DNA from: Muribaculum sp.
GTDB taxonomy: Bacteria > Bacteroidota > Bacteroidia > Bacteroidales > Muribaculaceae
Reading direction: 5' to 3'
Length of the DNA: 32,061 nucleotides
Assembly (NCBI GenBank): GCA_023664085.1
Contig: JAMPGE010000023.1
Coordinates: 1 to 32,061 of the forward strand
Position 1 is the first letter of the stretch. Each line of letters begins with the position of its first letter. The notes under the pieces were generated by a model, which worked only from the letters and a program-made list of their open reading frames with translations, was not told the DNA's origin and ran no database searches. The position numbers were made by a program, and so were the translations under genes. Of the stretch, positions 31,791 to 32,061 are shown piece by piece.

Positions 31791-32061
31791 ATGGCTAAAA
31801 CCGCATATCACATTTCTCTCAAAGGCTACGTCGGAGGCTTTGACTTCGACAGCTGCACCGTTGACCGTGAACTCGCCAAGAACGAGGGCAAGACGGTCAA
31901 CGTGCTTATCGACAGCCTCGGAGGTTCTTTGGCCATCGGCCACTGTATCTCCGCCGCTTTCAAGAATCACGGCAATGTCAATGTGCATTTCGTTGGCTTG
32001 AACGCCTCTGCCGCCACCATCGCTTCACTCGGTGCGGCCCACATCTCCATTGATGCCGGGG
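31791..32061 (+). CDS. ClpP-like (head-maturation type) protease, 5' part only
   Basis: The first 90 codons are present; the gene runs off the window. MAKTAYHISLKGYVGG starts a Clp/crotonase fold. VNVLIDSLGGSLAIG (36-50) is the ClpP-like strand-turn with the oxyanion GG, and GLNASAATIASLGA (69-82) contains the nucleophile Ser73. Such enzymes appear in Bacteroidales phages and integrative elements, where many process capsid proteins, and they differ from housekeeping ClpP. It has its own promoter and probably belongs to the tRNA-Arg-associated element rather than to the chromosome backbone. The capsid genes of the head module at 11-20 kb are too far away to suggest joint expression. Confidence 0.75.
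   Translation, partial: MAKTAYHISLKGYVGGFDFDSCTVDRELAKNEGKTVNVLIDSLGGSLAIGHCISAAFKNHGNVNVHFVGLNASAATIASLGAAHISIDAG

Noticed and set aside
31653..31988. 112-residue N-terminal extension of the AAA ATPase frame
   Set aside because: It covers the promoter region and runs antisense to the ClpP-like gene. The family N-terminus is MKSIRRDIYLNRL.

Overview
The window looks like a chromosome segment of a gut-type Bacteroidales, most probably Muribaculaceae or a close relative. The grounds are: repeated Bacteroidetes promoters (TTTG, about 20 nt, then TAnnTTTG) in front of many genes; almost no Shine-Dalgarno sequences; a CAB-ordered succinate dehydrogenase/fumarate reductase operon; ATP-type PEP carboxykinase; lipid A synthesis; and a secreted protein with a T9SS-like C-terminal tail. 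The family-level placement is inference.

Layout. 1-2700: tRNA-Leu, an Rpn-type PD-(D/E)XK nuclease and a beta-helix-like lipoprotein, all on the minus strand. 2883-9586: housekeeping genes, namely lpxB (+), then pckA, a membrane-anchored coiled-coil protein and a SulP anion transporter (all -). The pckA leader is long and structured. A 195-bp inverted-repeat element sits just upstream of the coiled-coil gene. 9928-11139: a secreted protein (+), followed by a terminator and a second inverted-repeat element (11219-11389).

11415-19968: a compact phage-head-like module. On the minus strand, in transcription order, are an acidic scaffold-like protein, a major capsid-like protein, two small connector-like proteins, a terminase large subunit and a portal. 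From a shared divergent promoter region, two plus-strand genes follow: a 130-aa protein with an internal duplication and a 360-aa fibre-like protein. No tail, lysis, replication or integrase gene is visible. All frames are intact and tightly packed. This is the most interesting locus: either a pruned prophage or a maintained head-only particle system.

20050-25190: rfbC and a NeuD-type acetyltransferase (+), a WYL regulator and an unknown protein (-), then an HTH-S24 LexA/CI-like repressor and a polytopic GT-C-like membrane protein (+). 25196-25370: short repeats and a bidirectional terminator. 25389-29303: frdCAB (-) under a textbook promoter; the cytochrome b subunit carries an unusual C-terminal extension of about 130 residues. 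With pckA, these genes fit CO2-fixing fermentation through oxaloacetate to succinate.

29657-32061: tRNA-Arg(TCT) and its terminator mark the edge of an integrative element. The first 60 or so codons of a tyrosine integrase are joined directly to the last 55 or so codons of an ArdA-like antirestriction gene, which looks like a deletion scar. An AT-rich AAA/DUF4143 ATPase (-) follows, then the start of a ClpP-like protease gene that runs off the window.
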